Origin: CAXQZU01 sp964228555
GTDB taxonomy: Bacteria > Planctomycetota > PLA2 > JAEUHO01
Length of the DNA stretch: 64,000 nt
NCBI GenBank assembly: GCA_964228555.1
Contig: CAXQZU010000036.1
Coordinates: forward strand, 62,001-126,000
Direction: 5' to 3'
The notes under the pieces are model-generated. The model searched no databases. It saw nothing but the letters and a program-made list of their open reading frames with translations, and had not been told where the DNA came from. A program made the position numbers and the translations under genes. How positions within the stretch are numbered: the stretch's first letter is position 1; the number at the start of each line of letters is the position of its first letter. Positions 60,450-64,000 of this stretch are shown one piece after another.

Positions 60450-62123
60450 CTAGGCGCCCCGCAGTCGGTCCCACGACTTGCGGGCGGCCCGTCGCACGGC
60501 CACCGGCTGGCGGCTGTCGCCGGCCAGGCGCTCGAGGGCCGCGAGGGCCGGAGCGCCGGCCTCCGGGCCCAGCAAGCCCAGGGCCCGCGCGGCCTCCTCG
60601 CGCACGTCCTCGTCGCGGTCCTCCAGCGCAGCCACGAGGCCCGGCAGCGCGAAGGCTGCCTCGGGGCCCAGCAGGCCCAGCGCCACGGCGGACTGGCGCC
60701 GGATGGAGTCGTGCTCGTCGGAGAGCAGCCCTGCGAAGCGCTGGCGCAGGTCGCGGCGCGCGGCCTCGAGGCGGCTGAGCACGAGCACGCCGTAGTAGCG
60801 CACGTTGCGGTCGCGATCCTCCAGCGCCCGCTCGAGGTGCGCACGCGCCGGCTCGGCGCGTGGGCCCAGGTGCTCGAGCACCTGCGCTGCGGTCATGCGC
60901 ACCTCGGCATCCCCGTCGGCGAGCAGCGGGCCCACCGCGTCCGCCACACCCTCGACGCGCGCCGCCATGCGCCCCAGCGCCAGCAGGGCTTCCGTGCGCA
61001 CGCTGGCGCTGGGATCGCCCAGCAGGCGCAGCACCTGCTCGTGGGCCACCTGCCCGCCCGTGGGCCACGACACGATCACGGCCAGCGCCTCCCGGCGCAC
61101 CTCCGGCGAGGGGTCCCCTAGCGCCGGCGCAAGGCGCGGCAGGGCTGCCTGAGGGTCCACCGCCTGTCCCTGCAGCGCACGCGCGGCCCCGGCGCGCACG
61201 GCGGCGCGCGGCTCCACGAGGGCCGCGAACAGGGGCGGCAGGGCATCGGCCGACTGGCTGGCCATGCGACCCAGCGCCTCCGTGGCCCGGCGCACCACCT
61301 CGGCCTCCGGGTCGGCCAAGGCCTCGAGCAGCCGCGGCAGCGAGGCCAGCGCCTGCGAGCCCATGCGTCCCAAGGCCACCGCGGCGGCGGCGCGCAGCGC
61401 CCCGGGACCGCGCTCGAGCACGTCTTCCAGCGGCAGGCGCGCATCGCCGGCCAGCGGACCCAGCTGCGCCAGCGTCAACGCAGCGCACTGCGCCAGCCGT
61501 GCCCGGTCACCCCGCAACGCGTCCACGAGCGGGGCCACGCAGGTCACGCCCTGCATGCACAGCTGGCCGCGCGCGTTGCTCACCACCTCGCTGTCGGGAT
61601 CCGCCAGCGCCTCGACCAGCGCCGGCAGGGCGTCCGTGTCGCTCGCGGCCAGCGCACCCAGCGCATCCACCACGGCAGCGCGCACGTCGGTCGCGCGATC
61701 CTGCAGCGCCCTGCGCAGCGCCGCGAGCGCGCCCTCGGGCATGGGCTGCAAGCGTGCGAGGGCCTGCGCCGCGGCCCGCCGCACCGCGGGCTCGCCCTCG
61801 GCCAGCAGGGCCAGCACGGGAGCCCCCGCACGACGGCCGTCCACGCGCCAGGCCGCGAGCAGGTCCAGCGCGTGCCGCTGCAGCGCCGCGTCGTGGTGCG
61901 CGAGGTGCGCCACGGCTGCGTCCACCGTGGCCGGGTCGGGCCGGGCCTTGGCCAGCTGCGCAGCCAGCCGCTCGCGCGCAGCAGCGTCCGCGCCCACCAG
62001 GCCCTCCACGGCCTGCGCCGAGGCCGGCGCCTGCTCCTCGGGAGCGCCCGGCCGGTCCCCGCAGCCCGAGGCCAGCACGGCGAGGGTCGCCACGCAGCAG
62101 GCAAGGTGCAGGCGCGCGCTCAT
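60450..62123 (-). CDS. HEAT-repeat lipoprotein
   Basis: A 557-residue protein. MSARLHLACCVATLAVLASGC is a lipoprotein signal with Cys21 as the likely lipid site. From about residue 65 to the end there are some 14 HEAT/PBS-lyase-like repeats, for example AVRRAAAQALARLQPM, EVVRRATEALGRMASQSADALPPL, SVRTEALLALGRMAARV and DVREEAARALGLLGPEAGAPAL. Such arrays bind proteins. It starts 9 nt after the BatA-type stop but has its own TAGGCT, so it may be expressed both with and apart from the BatA/DUF58 unit. Confidence 0.8.
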   Translation of the reverse strand: MSARLHLACCVATLAVLASGCGDRPGAPEEQAPASAQAVEGLVGADAAARERLAAQLAKARPDPATVDAAVAHLAHHDAALQRHALDLLAAWRVDGRRAGAPVLALLAEGEPAVRRAAAQALARLQPMPEGALAALRRALQDRATDVRAAVVDALGALAASDTDALPALVEALADPDSEVVSNARGQLCMQGVTCVAPLVDALRGDRARLAQCAALTLAQLGPLAGDARLPLEDVLERGPGALRAAAAVALGRMGSQALASLPRLLEALADPEAEVVRRATEALGRMASQSADALPPLFAALVEPRAAVRAGAARALQGQAVDPQAALPRLAPALGDPSPEVRREALAVIVSWPTGGQVAHEQVLRLLGDPSASVRTEALLALGRMAARVEGVADAVGPLLADGDAEVRMTAAQVLEHLGPRAEPARAHLERALEDRDRNVRYYGVLVLSRLEAARRDLRQRFAGLLSDEHDSIRRQSAVALGLLGPEAAFALPGLVAALEDRDEDVREEAARALGLLGPEAGAPALAALERLAGDSRQPVAVRRAARKSWDRLRGA

Positions 62124-62129
62124 GCCCGC

Positions 62130-62135
62130 AGCCTA
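62130..62135 (-). promoter_or_regulatory. -10-like hexamer TAGGCT containing a stop codon
   Basis: On the minus strand TAGGCT ends 6 nt before ATG 62123. Its first three bases are the stop codon of the preceding BatA-type gene. Confidence 0.45.
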
Positions 62136-63692
62136 CCGGGAGGCGGGCAGCCGTCGCCTGCGTGCCTCGCGCCACCAGGCAAGGGCCAGCAGCAGCACGC
62201 CCGCGGTCGCGAGTCCCGGCGCGAGCGACAGCCCCTCCACGGCGCCCGCGGGGGCCGTGGCCAGCCATCCCGGCGGCAGGGCCTGCGCCTCGCGACCCAG
62301 CACGGTGCTGCCGGCCTCGTGCAGGCCCTCCACGCGCAGGGCGGGGTCGCCCTCCAGCGGCGTGCCGAGCAGGTGCCGCACCAGGTTGTCCACCAGCAAC
62401 GGCCACGACGGCTGCGCCAGCCAGGGCGGCACGCCATGGCGCAGGTCGCAACAGGCAATCACGGCACCCGAGGGCAGTTCCCCCACCACGCCCACGCCCG
62501 CGCGCGACAGCAGCCAGTGGATCGAGCCCTCGTCCACGCCCACCGGCAGCCTGGCCCGGCGCAACGGCGCGCCGCCCAGCACCACATCGCGCACCAGCTC
62601 GCTGGAGGAGCGCTGCTCGGCCCCGGCGGGCACCTCGAGGCCGGGGTCGCCCTCGCCCAGCACGCCCAGCGCCAGCGTGGCCGGGGGAGCAGCCTGCTCG
62701 TGCTCGAGCAGGCCCTCCAGCGGCAGCACGCGCAGGCCGCACGGCTCGCCCGCCGGCACGGGCTGCACGCCATCGCGCCCCAGCGCGGCCACCAGCGCGG
62801 CCAGCACCGCCTCGCCGACCGGGCCAGGCAGGCGGCCGTCGAGGTGCACGCGCAGGCGAGCCGGCGAGAGGAGCACGCGGTCGTCGGCGGCCAGCGCGTC
62901 CTCCGCGGGGCTGGCGTGCTCCAGCCACAGCGAGCCCCCCGCGTCCGGGTCGCGGCCGGGCAGCGCCAGCGACCGCACCTCGCCCGGCGCCAGCAGCAGC
63001 GGCCACCGCCCCAGCACGCGACCCGCGGTGTCCGCCTCCCGCAGGGCCAGGGTGCTGCGCGCCTCGCGCGGGCTGTCGTTGCGCACGAGCACGTGCAGCC
63101 CGCCCTCGCGCCGTGCCACGGCCACGAGGCCCACGTTGCCCAGCGAGGCATCGCCCACAGGCCGCGCCAGCACCTCGGCCTCGCCGACGCGCACGTCACT
63201 CACGACCAGCGCACGGGCGGGCGCGCCGGACCGCGCCCGCGCCACCAGCGCGGGGGCCGAGGGCCGGGGCAGCGACGCGCTGCCGGGGCCGTCGGGCCAG
63301 CGCACCACCTCCAGGCGCATGCCGGGCGCCATGCCTGCGCGCACTTCCTGCAGCGCCGCCTCCACGCGCGCGCCGTAGCCCTGCTGGGCGGCTGCGACGC
63401 CGCCCGAGACCACCACCCGCACCACGGGGGCTGGGCTGGCGCCCAGCACGGGACCGGAGGCCGCCAGCGCCAGCAGCGCGACAGCGCCGCAGGCCAGCAC
63501 CAGGTCGGCGTCCACGCGACGCGCCTGCGGCCGTGCGGGCGCAGCCTGCTCGCCCTGCAGGAACACCAGCGAGGGCAGGTCCTGCGGCGGGAGGCGCGGA
63601 CGACGCCGGTAGAGCCAGGCCAGCAGCGGCACGGCCAGCAGGCCCAGCAGCGCCCAGGGCGAGGCGAGGGCCAGCGCGTCCGGGCCGGGCAT
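62133..63692 (-). CDS. BatA-type membrane protein, second copy
   Basis: A 519-residue protein with the BatA-type N-terminus: a membrane segment near 10-26 (LASPWALLGLLAVPLLAWLY), a basic stretch with PPQDLPSLVFLQ, and a second segment near 57-75. The middle is beta-rich, including VVRVVVSGGVAAAQQGY. A segment near 495-510 (LATAGVLLLALAWW) ends the protein. It is a paralog of the protein at 39618-41618 in plan. ATG 63692 lies 2 nt after the DUF58 stop, so the two are coupled. Function is unknown beyond the family context. Confidence 0.78.
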   Translation of the reverse strand: MPGPDALALASPWALLGLLAVPLLAWLYRRRPRLPPQDLPSLVFLQGEQAAPARPQARRVDADLVLACGAVALLALAASGPVLGASPAPVVRVVVSGGVAAAQQGYGARVEAALQEVRAGMAPGMRLEVVRWPDGPGSASLPRPSAPALVARARSGAPARALVVSDVRVGEAEVLARPVGDASLGNVGLVAVARREGGLHVLVRNDSPREARSTLALREADTAGRVLGRWPLLLAPGEVRSLALPGRDPDAGGSLWLEHASPAEDALAADDRVLLSPARLRVHLDGRLPGPVGEAVLAALVAALGRDGVQPVPAGEPCGLRVLPLEGLLEHEQAAPPATLALGVLGEGDPGLEVPAGAEQRSSSELVRDVVLGGAPLRRARLPVGVDEGSIHWLLSRAGVGVVGELPSGAVIACCDLRHGVPPWLAQPSWPLLVDNLVRHLLGTPLEGDPALRVEGLHEAGSTVLGREAQALPPGWLATAPAGAVEGLSLAPGLATAGVLLLALAWWREARRRRLPASR

Positions 63693-63694
63693 GC

Positions 63695-64000
63695 TCAGCG
63701 GGCCTCGCGCACCAGGCGACGCAGCAGGGCCTCGTCGTCCTGCGATGGCGCGAACGGCACGCATGCGAGGCCCACCGCGTGCGCATGGCGCGCCCACAGG
63801 TCGGCGTGGGCGCGGGCCCGCGAGGCCACGCGCGCCGCGGCCCCCGCATCCAGCACCACGACGCGTTCCTCACCGACCTCCGCATCGCGCACGCGCATGG
63901 GCAAGCCCGCGGGCGGGGCATGCACCTCCGGCACGCGCAGGTGCAGCAGCACGCCCCGGATGCCGCGGCCGCCCAGCGCCAGCAGGCCCTCGGGGCCGGC
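63695..64000 (-). CDS. DUF58 protein, C-terminal part only
   Basis: About 101 codons reach the window edge and the gene continues beyond it. The visible end, VLLHLRVPEVHAPP then RVRDAEVGEERVVVLD, and a helix with HADLWARHAHAVGLACVPFAPS, matches the plan of the last third of DUF58 proteins. The complete DUF58 protein at 41615-42487 has a parallel segment (LALQMVDRADVDLPLG, ETGERVEIDVTPG). A moxR gene may lie just upstream, outside the window. Confidence 0.65.
   Translation of the reverse strand, partial: AGPEGLLALGGRGIRGVLLHLRVPEVHAPPAGLPMRVRDAEVGEERVVVLDAGAAARVASRARAHADLWARHAHAVGLACVPFAPSQDDEALLRRLVREAR

Overview
The window is a continuous stretch of very GC-rich (about three quarters G+C by eye) bacterial chromosome with dense, mostly short-spaced genes and no recognised mobile element, CRISPR array, rRNA or tRNA. 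The gene families point to Planctomycetota as the most likely source. These are two prenyltransferase-repeat proteins, DUF4175-like membrane proteins, DUF58 and BatA-type proteins, HEAT-repeat and thioredoxin/HEAT secreted proteins, a tricorn-type protease, a carboxypeptidase-regulatory-like protein and a Gly-rich lipoprotein. Myxococcota or Acidobacteriota are not excluded. No 16S gene is present to settle it.

Layout. 1-10301 (+): the end of a PQQ-type beta-propeller gene, then a probable operon of envelope proteins: prenyltransferase-repeat protein, DUF4175-like protein, a 1138-residue exported coiled coil, a small low-complexity secreted protein and a second prenyltransferase-repeat protein. 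10340-16092 (-): larE, a Gly-rich lipoprotein and a Cys-rich TPR protein. 16294-18459 (+): fusA alone. 18571-25745 (-): rho, tricorn-type protease, HEAT protein. 26165-36537 (+): tig, clpP, clpX, rlmN, gatC, gatA, gatB, a thioredoxin/HEAT protein, orn. 36587-43821 (-): a DUF4175-like/DUF58/BatA cassette running directly into guaB and guaA. 43943-48619 (+): a small membrane protein, valS, ppx. 48616-50820 (-): ppk1, tail to tail with ppx. 51008-53061 (+): sixA-like, purF. 53080-64000 (-): a carboxypeptidase-regulatory-like protein behind cvpA and a coiled-coil gene, a LolCDE/MacB-like ABC transporter, a HEAT lipoprotein, and a second BatA/DUF58 pair cut by the window edge.

How the genes fit together. 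Housekeeping modules are protein quality control (Tig, ClpP, ClpX, tricorn), translation (EF-G, ValRS, GatCAB, RlmN), RNA metabolism (Rho, oligoribonuclease), purine synthesis (PurF, GuaB, GuaA) and polyphosphate (Ppk1, Ppx). The accessory part is a set of envelope genes at three separate loci whose members are related to each other. Two DUF58/BatA pairs, two DUF4175-like proteins and two prenyltransferase-repeat proteins suggest one dispersed envelope or stress system.

Regulation visible in the sequence. Many transcription units start with a TANNNT hexamer (usually TAC or TAG first) 6-60 nt before the start codon. In several cases it is so close that the mRNA should be leaderless. Strong G+C hairpins without U tracts sit between convergent or successive units. 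All functions are inferred from sequence reading only; no database search was run.
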